Positions 25,785-36,313 of a stretch of 53,603 nt of DNA are shown piece after piece (the first letter of the stretch is position 1; each line of letters begins with the position of its first letter). This DNA is from Candidatus Omnitrophota bacterium (GTDB lineage: Bacteria > Omnitrophota > Gorgyraeia > Gygaellales > Profunditerraquicolaceae), in assembly GCA_029571225.1 (NCBI GenBank), contig JAKPTF010000020.1, forward strand, positions 1-53,603, in the 5' to 3' direction. The notes beneath the pieces were generated by a model that saw only the letters and a program-made list of their open reading frames with translations, made no database searches and was not told the DNA's origin. The translations under genes and the position numbers were made by a program.

Positions 25785-27437
25785 ATGCGTTCAGATACCA
25801 TCAAGAAGGGTTTGGAGCGAGTGCCGCACCGGGCGCTCTTGCATGCGACCGGCGTCAGCAGAAAAGACCTGAAGCGGCCGTTCATCGGCATTGCCACTGC
25901 TTTTACCGACCTTATTCCGGGCCATATCGGCATCAGGGATATGGAGCGGTTTGTCGAGCGCGGCATCTGTTACGGCGGCGGTGTTCCTTTTATTTTCGGC
26001 ATCCCGGGTATATGCGACGGCATTGCCATGGGCCATCTGGGCATGTGCTATCCGCTTGCATCGCGCGAGCTCATCGCCGATTCCGTCGAAACCGTGTGCA
26101 ACGCGCATCAGCTTGACGGTATCGTGTGCATAACCAACTGCGACAAGATAACGCCCGGAATGATCATGGGCGCGCTCCGGCTGAACATCCCCGCGCTTAT
26201 CCTGACCGCAGGCCCCATGATGTCGGGCCGTATCGGAAGGAGGAAGCTCGCCTTCGTGCACGACAGCTATGAAGCGCTCGCGCGCGCGAAAAAAGGCGAC
26301 ATATCCGACAAAGAACTCGCGTGCCTTGAAATGGAGGCATGCCCCGGCGCAGGTTCGTGCCAGGGATTATATACGGCTAATACCATGGCCTGTTTGATAG
26401 AGACCATGGGCATGTCAATGCCCGGATGCGGAACGGCATTGGCCGGTTCGGCAAAAAAACGAAGGATCGCAGAGGCGACGGGTGAGCGCGTGGTAGAGAT
26501 GGTGTCAAAAGGCATTAAGCCGCGCGATATCGTCACGCTCAAATCGCTTGAAAACGCGATCGTCGTGGACATGGCACTGGGCGGCTCAAGCAATACGGTT
26601 TTGCATCTGACCGCGATCGCGCACGAAGCAGGCATCAAGCTGGACCTGAAGCGATTCGACCGCATTTCCCGGTCCGTGCGCCATATTGCGAACATCGAGC
26701 CTGCCGGCACGCATTATATGGAGGATATCGAGTTCTCCGGAGGCATTCCCGCGGTGTTGAAGCGGCTCAAAGACCATCTGCATAACGTAAGGACCGCGAG
26801 CGGCCGCATGGTGTATGACATTGCCGATGAAGCGAGGATACTCGATGAGGACGTTATCAGGCCGTTTGACCGTGCATACCACAATGAGGGAGGGATCGCC
26901 GTGCTCTACGGTAATCTCGCTCCTGACGGCGCTATCGTGAAGCAGTCGGCAGTCAGTAAACAGATGATGAAATTCACGGGCAAGGCAAAGATCTTTAACC
27001 GCGAAGAAGAAGCGATGAAGGCGATCATGAACAATAAGATCAAAGCGGGCGATGTGATCGTGATCCGTTACGAAGGCCCGGCAGGCGGCCCGGGAATGAG
27101 GGAAATGCTCGCGCCCACCGCCGCGATAGTCGGATTGGGCCTGGCCGATTCTGTCGCGCTTATCACCGACGGCAGGTTTTCCGGCGGCACCAAAGGGCCC
27201 TGCATCGGCCATGTGTCGCCCGAGGCGTCGGCAAAAGGCCCCATTGCAATTTTAAAAGACGGCGATATAATAACCATTGATATCCCAAACAGGAAGTTGA
27301 GTTGTAACCTGTCAAAACAGGAGATAGCGCGCAGGTTCAGGGCGTGGAAACCGGTAGCGCCGAAGATCACCACAGGTTACCTGGCGCGGTATTCCCGCAT
27401 GGTCAAGTCAGCCGATAAAGGAGCGATAGTCCAGTAA
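25785..27437 (+). CDS. ilvD: Dihydroxy-acid dehydratase
   Basis: A 550-residue iron-sulfur dehydratase of valine, isoleucine and pantothenate synthesis. Cluster-ligand cysteines are visible in [14 protein letters not shown] and [29 protein letters not shown] and the C-terminal [20 protein letters not shown] are also family marks. It starts 29 bases after the aldolase and opens the run ilvD-ilvB-ilvN-ilvC-leuA, with one base or overlaps to ilvB. The oxygen-sensitive 4Fe-4S type, expected in an anaerobe, fits but cannot be distinguished from 2Fe-2S by eye. Confidence 0.96.
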   Translation: MRSDTIKKGLERVPHRALLHATGVSRKDLKRPFIGIATAFTDLIPGHIGIRDMERFVERGICYGGGVPFIFGIPGICDGIAMGHLGMCYPLASRELIADSVETVCNAHQLDGIVCITNCDKITPGMIMGALRLNIPALILTAGPMMSGRIGRRKLAFVHDSYEALARAKKGDISDKELACLEMEACPGAGSCQGLYTANTMACLIETMGMSMPGCGTALAGSAKKRRIAEATGERVVEMVSKGIKPRDIVTLKSLENAIVVDMALGGSSNTVLHLTAIAHEAGIKLDLKRFDRISRSVRHIANIEPAGTHYMEDIEFSGGIPAVLKRLKDHLHNVRTASGRMVYDIADEARILDEDVIRPFDRAYHNEGGIAVLYGNLAPDGAIVKQSAVSKQMMKFTGKAKIFNREEEAMKAIMNNKIKAGDVIVIRYEGPAGGPGMREMLAPTAAIVGLGLADSVALITDGRFSGGTKGPCIGHVSPEASAKGPIAILKDGDIITIDIPNRKLSCNLSKQEIARRFRAWKPVAPKITTGYLARYSRMVKSADKGAIVQ

Positions 27438-27438
27438 A

Positions 27439-29103
27439 ATGACCGGATCGCAGATATTGATAGAAAGTCTCAAAAAACAGGGCGTTGAGGTTATCTTCGG
27501 GTACCCCGGCGGACAGGTCTTGCCGTTGTTCGACGCTTTATACGACGCGCCGTTTCGATTCATCCTTACGCGCCACGAGCAGGCGGCAGCCCACGCGGCT
27601 GACGGATATTCGCGCGCGACCGGCAAAGTCGGCGTGTGCATTGCCACGTCCGGCCCGGGCGCCACGAACCTGATAACCGGCATCGCCAACGCCTACATGG
27701 ATTCAATCCCCATGATCGCCATCACCGGCCAGGTCAAATCCTGGCTTATCGGCAACGACGCTTTTCAGGAAGCCGACGTCACCGGCATCACGCGGCCCAT
27801 TACCAAGCATAACTACCTGGTAAAAGACATCAAGGATCTTGCGCGCATTGTCGCTGAGGCGTTCTATATCGCATCGAGCGGCAGGCCCGGCCCGGTCCTC
27901 ATCGATATCCCGTCTGATATCCAGCAGGCGGAACATGAGTTCAACTGGCCAGAGTCTATTGAGATGCGCAGTTATAAGCCGACGTTATTCGGCCATCCGG
28001 GACAGATCAAGAAGGCGGTGAAGGCGATTGTTTCGTCGAAAAAACCCATCATCTATGCGGGCGGCGGGGTCATCACTGCAGGCGGCCATAATGAATTACG
28101 GGAATTTGCAGAAAAGATTAACGCGCCGGTCACCCTGACGCTCATGGGCCTGGGCGCATTTCCCGGCAACCATCCGCTGTTCCTGGGCATGCTGGGAATG
28201 CACGGCACCGCATACGCGAATTACGCGACCATGAACGCGGACCTTATCATCGCGGTCGGCGCGCGGTTTGACGACCGGGTTACCGGCAAGCTTGCGACGT
28301 TCGCCAAGAACGCCAGGATCATCCACATCGACGTGGATCCGTCTTCGATCAGCAAGAACGTCCCGGTGGACATCCCTATCGTGGGTGATGCCAAGAACGT
28401 GCTCGGCCAGATCCTCGAAGAGATCAAAAAAACGCCTGATACGGCGGAGTGGCTCAAGACCGTGGAGGCGTGGAGGAAGAAACACCCGCTGACGTATCAA
28501 TACAAAGGCAAGATCAATCCGCAGTATGTCATCGAGCAGATCGGCGAGGTGACGAAAGGTGAGGCGATCATTACGACCGAAGTCGGCCAGCATCAGATGT
28601 GGGCTGCGCAGTGGTATAAGGTCCTGCATCCGCGGTCGTTCATTTCTTCGGGCGGCCTGGGCACCATGGGCTTCGGGTTTCCCGCTGCCATGGGAGCCAA
28701 GATGGGCTGCCCCGAAAAGACGGTCTTCGACATTGCCGGCGACGGCTCCATACAGATGAATATCCAGGAGCTGGCGACGTGCGTGTGCAATAAGATTCCC
28801 GTCAAGGTCGCCATCCTCAATAACGGGTGGCTTGGCATGGTGCGCCAGTGGCAGGAATTGTTCTATAAGCACCGGTATTCGCACACGTGCATGTTCAATC
28901 CGGATTTTGTGAAAGTCGCTGAGGCATACGGCGGCGTGGGCATCCGCGTCACAAAAAAAGAAGACGTGAGGCCTGCGATCGAAAAGGCCATCGCGACCGA
29001 TAATATCGTGTTCATCGATTTCCATGTCGAGCCCGAGGAGAACGTGTTCCCGATGGTGCCTGCGGGCGAATCAATCGATAAGATGATCGGGGGTCTTGCA
29101 TGA
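27439..29103 (+). CDS. ilvB: Acetolactate synthase large subunit
   Basis: A 554-residue ThDP enzyme joining two pyruvates, or pyruvate and 2-oxobutyrate. [14 protein letters not shown] opens the protein, the catalytic Glu is in [22 protein letters not shown] contact region [20 protein letters not shown], and the ThDP/Mg motif [16 protein letters not shown] with INNGWLGM-type [12 protein letters not shown] follows. The frame overlaps ilvN by four bases (ATGA). Ferredoxin-dependent pyruvate supply at 45-48 kb could provide its substrate. Confidence 0.97.
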   Translation: MTGSQILIESLKKQGVEVIFGYPGGQVLPLFDALYDAPFRFILTRHEQAAAHAADGYSRATGKVGVCIATSGPGATNLITGIANAYMDSIPMIAITGQVKSWLIGNDAFQEADVTGITRPITKHNYLVKDIKDLARIVAEAFYIASSGRPGPVLIDIPSDIQQAEHEFNWPESIEMRSYKPTLFGHPGQIKKAVKAIVSSKKPIIYAGGGVITAGGHNELREFAEKINAPVTLTLMGLGAFPGNHPLFLGMLGMHGTAYANYATMNADLIIAVGARFDDRVTGKLATFAKNARIIHIDVDPSSISKNVPVDIPIVGDAKNVLGQILEEIKKTPDTAEWLKTVEAWRKKHPLTYQYKGKINPQYVIEQIGEVTKGEAIITTEVGQHQMWAAQWYKVLHPRSFISSGGLGTMGFGFPAAMGAKMGCPEKTVFDIAGDGSIQMNIQELATCVCNKIPVKVAILNNGWLGMVRQWQELFYKHRYSHTCMFNPDFVKVAEAYGGVGIRVTKKEDVRPAIEKAIATDNIVFIDFHVEPEENVFPMVPAGESIDKMIGGLA

Positions 29104-29573
29104 AACACACAATCTCCGTGCTGGTCGAGAATAAATTCGGCGTTCTTGCCCGGGTGGCCGGGCTGTTCAGCGCGCGCGGCTATAACATCGCATCGCTTGC
29201 GGTGAGCGAAACGCTTGACCCCGATGTTTCGTATATGACGATCGTGGTCGAAGCCAAAGACGCGGCAATACTCGAACAGATCAAGAAGCAGCTTAATAAA
29301 TTGATCGATGTCATCACGGTCACGGATTTTACCCGCAAAGACCATGTCGAGAGGGAATTGGTGCTCGTCAAGGTCGGATGCACGCCGAAGAATAAGGCGA
29401 AACTGGAATCGATCGTCAAGAAATTCATCGGCACGGTCATCCAGTGCAAGAATGACACGGCGATCATCGAAGCTGTCGGAGAGCAGGCCCAGATCAAGCA
29501 GCTTCTGGATAATTTGGAACCCTTCGGCGTGAAAGAGCTGGTCAGGACCGGCAAGATCGCCGTTGCATATTAA
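29100..29573 (+). CDS. ilvN: Acetolactate synthase small (regulatory) subunit
   Basis: A 157-residue subunit. The N-terminal ACT domain reads [30 protein letters not shown], the valine-feedback site region, and a second ALS_ss_C domain starts at RELVLVKVG. It joins ilvB by a four-base overlap and ilvC follows after 14 bases with a AAAAGGAGG ribosome-binding site. Normal family length. Confidence 0.97.
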   Translation: MKHTISVLVENKFGVLARVAGLFSARGYNIASLAVSETLDPDVSYMTIVVEAKDAAILEQIKKQLNKLIDVITVTDFTRKDHVERELVLVKVGCTPKNKAKLESIVKKFIGTVIQCKNDTAIIEAVGEQAQIKQLLDNLEPFGVKELVRTGKIAVAY

Positions 29574-29587
29574 AAGGAGGAAACACC

Positions 29588-30580
29588 ATGGCAAAGATAT
29601 ATTATGATAATGATGCGGACCTGGGGTTATTGAAGGGAAAGAAAATAGCCATTATCGGATACGGCATACAGGGCCGCGGACAGTCGTTGTGCCTGCGCGA
29701 TTCAGGCTGTGAAGTTGTCGTGTCGGAAATGGCAGGGACCCCGAACTTCGAATTGGCGAAACAGGACGGGTTCGTGCCTGTGTCCGCCGCTGAGGCAGCC
29801 GCAGCAGCCGATATCATCCAGATCCTGACGCAGGACCACGTGCAGGCAAAGGTGTATGCAGAGGCGATCAAGCCGAACCTGAAAAAAGGCAAGGCCCTGT
29901 GTTTTTCTCACGGTTTCAATATCAGGTTCAAGCAGATCAAGCCGCCCAAGAACGTGGACGTGTTCATGGTCGCGCCCAAAGGGCCCGGCGCTCTGGTGCG
30001 CAAGATGTATGAAGAGGGAAAAGGCGTGCCGTGCCTGGTCGCCGTGTTCCAGGATGCGACCGGCAATGCCAAGCAGCTCGCGCTTGCGTATGCAAAAGCG
30101 CTGCGCGCAACAAGGGCCGGCGTTATCGAAACGACCTTTGACGAAGAGACCGAGACCGATCTTTTCGGCGAACAGGCAGTTCTGTGCGGCGGCGCGTCGG
30201 AACTGATCAAGGCGGGCTTCGATACGCTCATCGAAGCCGGATATCAGCCGGAGATCGCGTATTTCGAAGTGTTGCATGAATTAAAACTTATTACCGATCT
30301 TATTCAGGAACGCGGGATCAGCGGAATGCGCAGGGGCGTTTCCAATACCGCCTGTTACGGCGACCTTTCCCGCGGCCCGCGCATCATCACCGAGCGGACC
30401 CGTAAGGAGATGAAAAAGATCCTCAAAGAAATAAAGAGCGGCAAATTCGCCCGCGAATGGATCAAGGAAAACGAAGCAGGCAGGCCGAATTTCAACAGAT
30501 TATTGCAGGAAGGCGACAACCATAAGATCGAGCAGGTAGGAAGGCAGCTCAGAGAGATGATGCCCTGGATGAAAAAATGA
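29588..30580 (+). CDS. ilvC: Ketol-acid reductoisomerase (class I), cofactor loop unlike NADPH type
   Basis: A 330-residue short-form enzyme that isomerises and reduces acetolactate. The Rossmann start is [21 protein letters not shown], the metal/substrate helices contain [41 protein letters not shown] and [17 protein letters not shown]. The cofactor-specificity loop after beta strand 2 is [19 protein letters not shown] (Ser46, Glu47, Met48). NADPH enzymes have Arg and Ser residues here (GLRxGS-S type) to hold the 2'-phosphate; an acidic residue at the strand end favours NADH. So an NADH-preferring enzyme is predicted, from residue pattern only. Confidence 0.96.
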   Translation: MAKIYYDNDADLGLLKGKKIAIIGYGIQGRGQSLCLRDSGCEVVVSEMAGTPNFELAKQDGFVPVSAAEAAAAADIIQILTQDHVQAKVYAEAIKPNLKKGKALCFSHGFNIRFKQIKPPKNVDVFMVAPKGPGALVRKMYEEGKGVPCLVAVFQDATGNAKQLALAYAKALRATRAGVIETTFDEETETDLFGEQAVLCGGASELIKAGFDTLIEAGYQPEIAYFEVLHELKLITDLIQERGISGMRRGVSNTACYGDLSRGPRIITERTRKEMKKILKEIKSGKFAREWIKENEAGRPNFNRLLQEGDNHKIEQVGRQLREMMPWMKK

Positions 30581-32088
30581 CGGAAAAACTCATAATATTT
30601 GATACGACGCTGCGCGACGGAGAACAGGCGCCCGGCGCCTCTCTGAACCACGTGGAAAAGATGGAAATAGCCAGGGAGCTGGCTGATATGGGCGTGGATG
30701 TGATAGAGGCGGGGTTTCCTATTTCTTCTCCCGGTGATTTCGAATCCGTCAAAGAAATCGCCAAGGCAATCAAGGGGCCTGTTATCTGCGGTCTGGCGCG
30801 GGCGATCAAGGCGGACATTGACGCCGCATATGAGGCGACAAAATACGCCCGGCGGCCGCGCATTCACGTGTTCCTCGCTACCTCCAAGGTCCACATGCAG
30901 TATAAACTCAAAAAAGCGGAGGATGAGATTTTCAGGCTTGCCGTGGAATTCACCAAATACGCAAAGAAATACTGCAATGATATCGAATTTTCTCCCGAGG
31001 ACGCGTCGCGCACCGAGCGGCAGTTCCTGTTCAGGGTTCTTGAGGCGGTCATCGACGCGGGCGCCACCACCGTGAACATACCCGATACGGTCGGCTATAC
31101 ATACCCTGAGGAATACGGCTCGCTCATCAAAGCGATCAAGGAGAACGTTCCCAATATCGATAAGGCGGTGATCTCGCTTCATTGCCATAACGATCTGGGC
31201 CTGGCAGTCGCTAATTCGCTTGCCGGTGTCAAGAACGGGGCCAGACAGGTCGAGTGCACGATCAACGGCATCGGAGAGCGCGCGGGCAACTGTTCCATGG
31301 AAGAGATGGTCATGGGCATACGCACGCGCAAGGATATATTCGCCGATATCGACAGCTCCATCAAGGCCACGCATATCTGGAAGGTCTCGCGCCTCGTTTC
31401 GAAACTGACCGGTTTTGCAGTCGCGCCCAACAAGGCGATCGTCGGCGGCAATGCGTTCCGCCATGAATCCGGCATCCATCAGGACGGTGTTCTCAAAGAG
31501 CGTTCGACGTACGAGATCATCAGGCCGGAAGACGTCGGCTTCACGGGCACCGGCATTGTCCTGGGCAAACATTCCGGCCGCCATGCGCTTGCCGAACGCC
31601 TCAAGGACCTGGGGTACGGTGATCTTACCGTCAGCCAGATCGACAAGGTCAACGAACGGTTCAAGGTCCTTGCTGACAAGAAAAAGACCGTCTTTGACGA
31701 CGACCTCATATCGCTCGTCGAAGACGAGTTTAAGCCGGTGAAATCGCTCTGGATGCTCGAGAGCTTTGAGATTCATTCCGGCTCGAACGTCACCCCGAGC
31801 GCCGAGGTTTTTCTGAAGTTCAAGAATAAGGCCGTCAACGCCCGGTCCACCGGCGACGGCCCGGTGGACGCGTGCTTCAAGGCCATTGACAAGATAACCG
31901 GCATCAAGGGCGAGCTTCAGGATTACCGCATCGAAGCGGTGACAAAGGGCAAGGACGCACTCGGTGAGGTCAGCCTGAAACTCAAGGCAAAGGGCAAGAT
32001 CGTGACCGCGCGCGCCTCATCGACAGACATCATCGAATCTTCCATACGCGCATACCTGAACGCCCTGAACAAGATCGAGTCTTTTTAA
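30577..32088 (+). CDS. leuA: 2-isopropylmalate synthase
   Basis: A 503-residue enzyme that condenses acetyl-CoA with 2-oxoisovalerate, the first leucine step. The DRE-TIM signature [15 protein letters not shown] opens the protein, zinc ligands lie in [16 protein letters not shown], and [11 protein letters not shown]-type [16 protein letters not shown] follows. The C-terminal regulatory (LeuA dimer) domain, from about residue 370, is present, so leucine feedback is expected. Its start overlaps the ilvC stop (ATGA). The leuB, C and D genes are not in view. Homocitrate or citramalate synthases look similar, but the ilv context supports LeuA. Confidence 0.94.
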   Translation: MTEKLIIFDTTLRDGEQAPGASLNHVEKMEIARELADMGVDVIEAGFPISSPGDFESVKEIAKAIKGPVICGLARAIKADIDAAYEATKYARRPRIHVFLATSKVHMQYKLKKAEDEIFRLAVEFTKYAKKYCNDIEFSPEDASRTERQFLFRVLEAVIDAGATTVNIPDTVGYTYPEEYGSLIKAIKENVPNIDKAVISLHCHNDLGLAVANSLAGVKNGARQVECTINGIGERAGNCSMEEMVMGIRTRKDIFADIDSSIKATHIWKVSRLVSKLTGFAVAPNKAIVGGNAFRHESGIHQDGVLKERSTYEIIRPEDVGFTGTGIVLGKHSGRHALAERLKDLGYGDLTVSQIDKVNERFKVLADKKKTVFDDDLISLVEDEFKPVKSLWMLESFEIHSGSNVTPSAEVFLKFKNKAVNARSTGDGPVDACFKAIDKITGIKGELQDYRIEAVTKGKDALGEVSLKLKAKGKIVTARASSTDIIESSIRAYLNALNKIESF

Positions 32089-32104
32089 CCGGCTCACCCT
32101 GCGC

Positions 32105-32947
32105 ATGGCTCAAAAAAAGCCACTCCCGACATTATTCGGCGTGCTCGGATATCCTGCGAAGCACAGCCTGTCCCCACGCATGCACAATGCGGCGTTCAAG
32201 GCGCTCAAGATCAACGCCCGCTACCGTATCTTCGAAGTGGAGCCTTCCCGCCTGAAGGCTTTTTTTGCGTCGCTGTCCAGGCGCGGCATCGCGGGCCTCA
32301 ACGTGACGATCCCCTATAAACAGTCGGTGTTCCCGTTTTTGAGAAGCGTGACGGAGGAAGCGGCCATGATCGGCGCGGTAAACACGATCAAGGTCTCCGC
32401 AAACGGGCTGCGCGGATATAATACGGACGGCGAAGGTTTTCTGCGGCATCTGATCGATGACCTTTCGTTCGATCCGCGCAACAGGAACATCGCCGTGCTT
32501 GGGGCAGGGGGCGCGAGCCGCGCGGTATGCGTGTACCTGTGCAAGGCCAAGCCCAGGAGCATCGCCATCTTCAACCGGGACCGGTCCAAGACCATAGACC
32601 TCGTGCATCTGTTGAACATGCACAACACCGGCATCGAGTTCATCGCCGCGGACACGGTCGCGCATCTCGGCCTCGAGAAGGCAGATCTCCTGGTCAACAC
32701 GACGTCCGTCGGTATGAATGAGACGGATCCGAGCCTCGTCGATCCTTCGTATCTGCGCCCCGGAATGCTTGTTTATGACCTGGTGTATTCGAGAAAAAGC
32801 ACCCGGTTGCTCGGCGATGCCGGGAATAAAGGGTGCCGCACCGCCAACGGACTGGGGATGCTGTTGTATCAGGGCATGGCGGCCTTCAAGATCTGGACCG
32901 GCCGCACCCCGCCCAAAAAGATCATGGCACGATCACTGGGGTTGTAA
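32105..32947 (+). CDS. aroE: Shikimate dehydrogenase
   Basis: A 280-residue NADP-type dehydrogenase of the chorismate pathway. The substrate part has GYPAKHSLSPRMHNAAF and the catalytic pair Lys72 (NVTIPYKQSV) and Asp108 (GYNTDGEGF). The nucleotide loop is VLGAGGASRAVCVYL, followed by NRDRSKT, whose Arg suggests NADP. The C-terminal GLGMLLYQGMAAFKIWTG is canonical. It follows leuA by 16 bases; with trpBA it is the only aromatic-pathway gene in the window. Confidence 0.96.
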   Translation: MAQKKPLPTLFGVLGYPAKHSLSPRMHNAAFKALKINARYRIFEVEPSRLKAFFASLSRRGIAGLNVTIPYKQSVFPFLRSVTEEAAMIGAVNTIKVSANGLRGYNTDGEGFLRHLIDDLSFDPRNRNIAVLGAGGASRAVCVYLCKAKPRSIAIFNRDRSKTIDLVHLLNMHNTGIEFIAADTVAHLGLEKADLLVNTTSVGMNETDPSLVDPSYLRPGMLVYDLVYSRKSTRLLGDAGNKGCRTANGLGMLLYQGMAAFKIWTGRTPPKKIMARSLGL

Positions 32948-32949
32948 CC

Positions 32950-33258
32950 ATGGATATCATAACGCGCTCTTTTGAGACAGCAAACGGCCTGGTCGAGGGC
33001 GTCCAGGTCAAGTGGGAAGGCTTCAGTATATTGATGGTGACGGGCAAAAAGGGGTTCCTGGTCTGCGGCGTCTTTGACCTTGAGGCGATCGAGTCTTTCG
33101 GCGCCGCAGCCGCGATCGTCGAAAGCACGCCGCAGAACCCTATCGGCACGCTGGAGCGCTTTCCCTTGCGCACGATCACGAAAGTGAACGCGCGGGCGAA
33201 ACAGCTTGGCATTACGCCTGGCATGCCGGTGGGCCAGGCATTCGACCTTATCGCATGA
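32950..33258 (+). CDS. DUF1805 (YunC-like) protein
   Basis: A 102-residue protein of the DUF1805 family. The core reads VQVKWEGFSILMVTGKKGFLVCGVFDLEAIESFG and the end ITKVNARAKQLGITPGMPVGQAFDLI, as in Bacillus YunC. No enzymatic activity is known for the family. It begins two bases after aroE and its stop overlaps the next start (ATGA). The frame can be extended upstream into aroE from 32833, but the conserved start fits the ATG at 32950. Confidence 0.8.
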   Translation: MDIITRSFETANGLVEGVQVKWEGFSILMVTGKKGFLVCGVFDLEAIESFGAAAAIVESTPQNPIGTLERFPLRTITKVNARAKQLGITPGMPVGQAFDLIA

Positions 33259-33767
33259 CAATGACTGCGAAAACTTTTATCATGACGGTCTTCTGCATCT
33301 CGTCCCTGCTATTGCCCGCCGGAGTCAGGGCCCAGACCCTGCAGGAGCGGCTGATAAGCTCGACGTTCAAAACGCTTGCCAAAACGTACGTCTCTGCGTC
33401 GGATATGGAGAAACTCAAGAAAAACACACTCGAGAGCATGGCAGGCCTCGACACCGGGGAGTTCAGGGCGAAATACCCCCGTACCCTGCAGCTTATCGGC
33501 GAGTCCCCGGCGCTGGCAAAACAATTCGGGCTGCGGCCGGACATGTCTGTCGAACAGGCGCGTTCGTTCGTCAGGTCGATGAACAAGAAAAAAGCGTGCA
33601 TGGTCATCGATGCCGCGGCTGACGGGGCAGTTGCGCGCCACGTCCTGGAGGATATTTCTCGAAGGGCAAAGGCTGCGGGATCCAACAATATCGCCGACCA
33701 GGTTTCGGCGGTCTGGCGCGCCCTGCAGGACAGGCTTGACCGGACCGCGCACAGGAGCCCGTCATGA
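33255..33767 (+). CDS. Secreted protein of unknown function
   Basis: I do not recognise this 170-residue protein. A signal peptide covers about residues 1-26 (FIMTVFCISSLLLPAGVRAQ), so the mature part of some 144 residues is periplasmic or outside. The mature part is mostly charged helix (MEKLKKNTLESMAGL, SVEQARSFVRSMNKKKACMVIDAAADGA, ARHVLEDISRRAKAAG) with no repeat or metal motif. It overlaps DUF1805 before it and LemA after it, both by ATGA, so it is translated with the LemA-DUF2207 pair and may work with those envelope proteins; that link is inference. Confidence 0.7.
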   Translation: MTMTAKTFIMTVFCISSLLLPAGVRAQTLQERLISSTFKTLAKTYVSASDMEKLKKNTLESMAGLDTGEFRAKYPRTLQLIGESPALAKQFGLRPDMSVEQARSFVRSMNKKKACMVIDAAADGAVARHVLEDISRRAKAAGSNNIADQVSAVWRALQDRLDRTAHRSPS

Positions 33768-34312
33768 CGGCAACCGTTATCATCGTTCTGGCGGCAGGGA
33801 TGTTGGTCATCGTCATCTTCAACCGCGCGGTCAGGATGAAGACGCTCGTGGCCGAGGCGGCGAGCGGCATTGACGTCCAGCTCAAGCGCAGATACGACCT
33901 GATCCCAAATATCGTCGAAGCGGTCAAGGGGTACATGCAGCACGAGCGCACGGTGCTCGAAAAGGTTACGCTCCTGCGTTCCGAGGCCCAGCGCGCCGGC
34001 TCCGTGCAGGATAAAGCTGCGGTTGAAAACCAGTTGTCGGCTGCGCTCAAACACGTGTTGGCGCTTGCCGAGAATTATCCCGATCTCAAGGCGAGCAAGA
34101 ATTTCCTCGATCTGCAGTCCGCCCTTATCGGCGTTGAGGACGAGCTCCAGCTTTCCCGCAGGTATTACAACGGCACGGTACGGAATTACAATATACTGGT
34201 CCAGTCATTTCCCGGCAATCTGGTGGCGTCTGTTTTCAGATTCAAACCGGCGGAATTCTTTGAAATAGAATACGCCACTGAACGCCGGAACCCTGACGTG
34301 AAATTCACCTGA
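33764..34312 (+). CDS. lemA: LemA family protein
   Basis: A 182-residue LemA. One N-terminal transmembrane helix (TVIIVLAAGMLVIVIF) precedes the helical-bundle domain with VQLKRRYDLIPNIVEAVKGYM, LAENYPDLKASKNFLDLQ and the C-terminal YYNGTVRNYNILVQSFPGNLVASVFRFKPAEFFE, all family marks. The role of LemA is not settled. The DUF2207 gene follows 4 bases later; this LemA-DUF2207 pairing is common across bacteria and suggests a joint envelope function. Confidence 0.95.
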   Translation: MTATVIIVLAAGMLVIVIFNRAVRMKTLVAEAASGIDVQLKRRYDLIPNIVEAVKGYMQHERTVLEKVTLLRSEAQRAGSVQDKAAVENQLSAALKHVLALAENYPDLKASKNFLDLQSALIGVEDELQLSRRYYNGTVRNYNILVQSFPGNLVASVFRFKPAEFFEIEYATERRNPDVKFT

Positions 34313-34316
34313 GCCC

Positions 34317-36254
34317 ATGCTCAACAAGAGCCTCGTCATCCTGGGTATTGCGTGTGCGCTGTGCCAGACGGCCGTCAATGCCCGGGCCCAGGGCGTCCCT
34401 GCCGAAAAGATCCTTTCATTCCAGAGCGATATCCTCATCGAGACAGACGGTTCCATGACGGTTACGGAAACGATAACCGTTATTGCGGCCAATGAGAAGA
34501 TCAGACACGGTATATACCGGGATTTTCCCACCCGTTATCAGGACCGGTTCCGGCACACCTACAACGTTACGTTCGACGTCCTCCGGGTCATGCGCGACAA
34601 CAGCCCCGAACCGTTTCACCAGGAAGCCCTGGGTAACGGCACGCGCGTGTATATCGGCTCAAAAGAGAGCCTTGTGGCGCCGGGCGTGCACGTGTATTCC
34701 CTGACCTACAAAACCAGCCGCCAGCTCGGCTTCTTCAAGGATTTCGACGAATTATACTGGAACGTAACCGGCAACGGCTGGGACTTCGTCATCGAATCGG
34801 CAAAGGCGTCGGTGGCGCTGCCTGAGTCTCTTTCGGGAAAGATAAGATCGTTCGAGGCGTATACCGGGCCGTCCGGAGCACAGGGGGCCGATTATTCATC
34901 CGGCATGGAAGATTCCGGTAAAGTCGTCTTTACCGCGACAAGGCCTCTTCAGCCGGGAGAGGGATTGACCATTGCGGTCACGTGGCCCAAGGGTTACATA
35001 ACCGAGCCGTCTCCTCAGACGAAGGCGCGCTGGTTTATAGAGGATAACGCGATCGTCATTATCGGTTTCCTGGGGCTGGTGCTGGTCGTTCTGTATTATG
35101 CATACGTCTGGTCTCGGTTCGGCAGGGATCCGGCAAAGGGCACCATTATCCCGCTCTTTAAGCCGCCGTCTGACCTCACACCCCAGGCCGTGAGGTTCAT
35201 CATGCGCATGGGATACGACAACAAGGTGTTCGGCTGCGCAGTGATCAACATGGCAGTCAAGGGTTTTCTGTCCATCCGGGAAGAAGATTCCGTGTATACC
35301 CTTTACAAGACAGGCAGGAACCGGATCCCGTTGAGCCCCGATGAGCAGGAGCTGGCCGATACGCTTCTGTCTTCTTCAGAGATCGAGCTGCGCAATACCG
35401 AACATGCGACCATCAGCGCCGCGATCAGGGCTTTGAGGTTCCATATGCAAAAGGCGTATGACAGGGTCTATTTCTTGACCAACGCGCAGTATTTTATCCC
35501 AGGTCTCGTGGGGTCCGCGGTTGTGCTTGTTGTGAGCGCTTTTATCCAGGCCGGACCGAGCTTCCCGATAGCGCTGTTCATGTCCTTCTGGCTCACGGGC
35601 TGGAGTTTCGGCACTTTTTTTCTCATGGCCCTGGTTGTCAATTCGTGGAAACTGTATCTGCGTTCCGCGCCCCGGTCGCCCGGCCTTCTGGGCCAGGCGC
35701 TTTCGGTCTCATTGTTCTGCGTGCCGTTCCTACTCGGGGAATTCTTCGGCATCGGCGTATTCATATTCGCCACGTCGCTTGCCCTGGTGCCCTTGTTGCT
35801 GCTGCTGGTGGGGGTCAATATCCTGTTTTACCATCTGCTCAAGGCTCCGACGCTGGCAGGCAGGCGGGTCATGGACAGGATCGAAGGCTTCAGGATGTAT
35901 CTGTCCGTTGCGGAAAAGGACCGCATGAACGCCCTCTACGGACCGAAGCGCACGCCTGAATTGTTCGAGCAGTATCTGCCGTACGCCCTGGCGCTGGATG
36001 TCGAACAGGAATGGGCGCAAAAATTCGCCTCCGTCCTGCAATCGGCCGGCGCAGACCAGACGGGCTACCGCCCGGCGTGGTATACGGGTCCGGCGTGGGG
36101 CGCGCTCGGCGCTGCGGGCTTTGCGTCACATGTCGGAGGTTCTTTTTCACAGGCGATATCCTCCGCATCGGCGCCTCCGGGTTCAAGTTCGGGGTCAGGG
36201 GGAGGCGGTAGCTCCGGCGGAGGAGGCGGAGGAGGGGGCGGCGGCGGATGGTAG
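34317..36254 (+). CDS. DUF2207 membrane protein with glycine-rich tail
   Basis: A 645-residue membrane protein. A signal peptide (to about residue 24) leads to the extracytoplasmic DUF2207 domain (ILSFQSDILIETDGSMTVTE, then IRHGIYRDFPTRYQD). A transmembrane helix near 245-265 (IVIIGFLGLVLVVLYYAYVW) follows, then a cytoplasmic part with a winged-helix-like FIMRMGYDNKVFG region. Two or more further hydrophobic segments lie at about 385-490. The last 25 residues are Ser/Gly-rich, ending in a run of glycines and Trp, like the tails of other LemA-linked DUF2207/TPM proteins. It starts 4 bases after lemA. Confidence 0.9.
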   Translation: MLNKSLVILGIACALCQTAVNARAQGVPAEKILSFQSDILIETDGSMTVTETITVIAANEKIRHGIYRDFPTRYQDRFRHTYNVTFDVLRVMRDNSPEPFHQEALGNGTRVYIGSKESLVAPGVHVYSLTYKTSRQLGFFKDFDELYWNVTGNGWDFVIESAKASVALPESLSGKIRSFEAYTGPSGAQGADYSSGMEDSGKVVFTATRPLQPGEGLTIAVTWPKGYITEPSPQTKARWFIEDNAIVIIGFLGLVLVVLYYAYVWSRFGRDPAKGTIIPLFKPPSDLTPQAVRFIMRMGYDNKVFGCAVINMAVKGFLSIREEDSVYTLYKTGRNRIPLSPDEQELADTLLSSSEIELRNTEHATISAAIRALRFHMQKAYDRVYFLTNAQYFIPGLVGSAVVLVVSAFIQAGPSFPIALFMSFWLTGWSFGTFFLMALVVNSWKLYLRSAPRSPGLLGQALSVSLFCVPFLLGEFFGIGVFIFATSLALVPLLLLLVGVNILFYHLLKAPTLAGRRVMDRIEGFRMYLSVAEKDRMNALYGPKRTPELFEQYLPYALALDVEQEWAQKFASVLQSAGADQTGYRPAWYTGPAWGALGAAGFASHVGGSFSQAISSASAPPGSSSGSGGGGSSGGGGGGGGGGGW

Positions 36255-36278
36255 CGCCGGCGCAGCGTCTTTTAATCC

Positions 36279-36307
36279 TTGAGCGCGCCGCGAATTCATG
36301 ATACAAT
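36279..36307 (+). promoter_or_regulatory. Putative promoter for the prepilin peptidase gene, leaderless start
   Basis: TTGAGC (36279-36284), 17 bases, then TACAAT (36302-36307). Only six bases separate the -10 box from the ATG at 36314, so transcription would begin at or next to the start codon. No ribosome-binding site is present before that ATG. Confidence 0.55.
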
Positions 36308-36313
36308 CCCGCT

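Noticed and set aside
28096-29025. 309-codon minus-strand frame opposite ilvB
   Set aside because: Shadow of the acetolactate synthase coding frame.
30355-31776. 473-codon minus-strand frame opposite ilvC and leuA
   Set aside because: Antisense to two well-matched enzymes; no ribosome-binding site or family motif.
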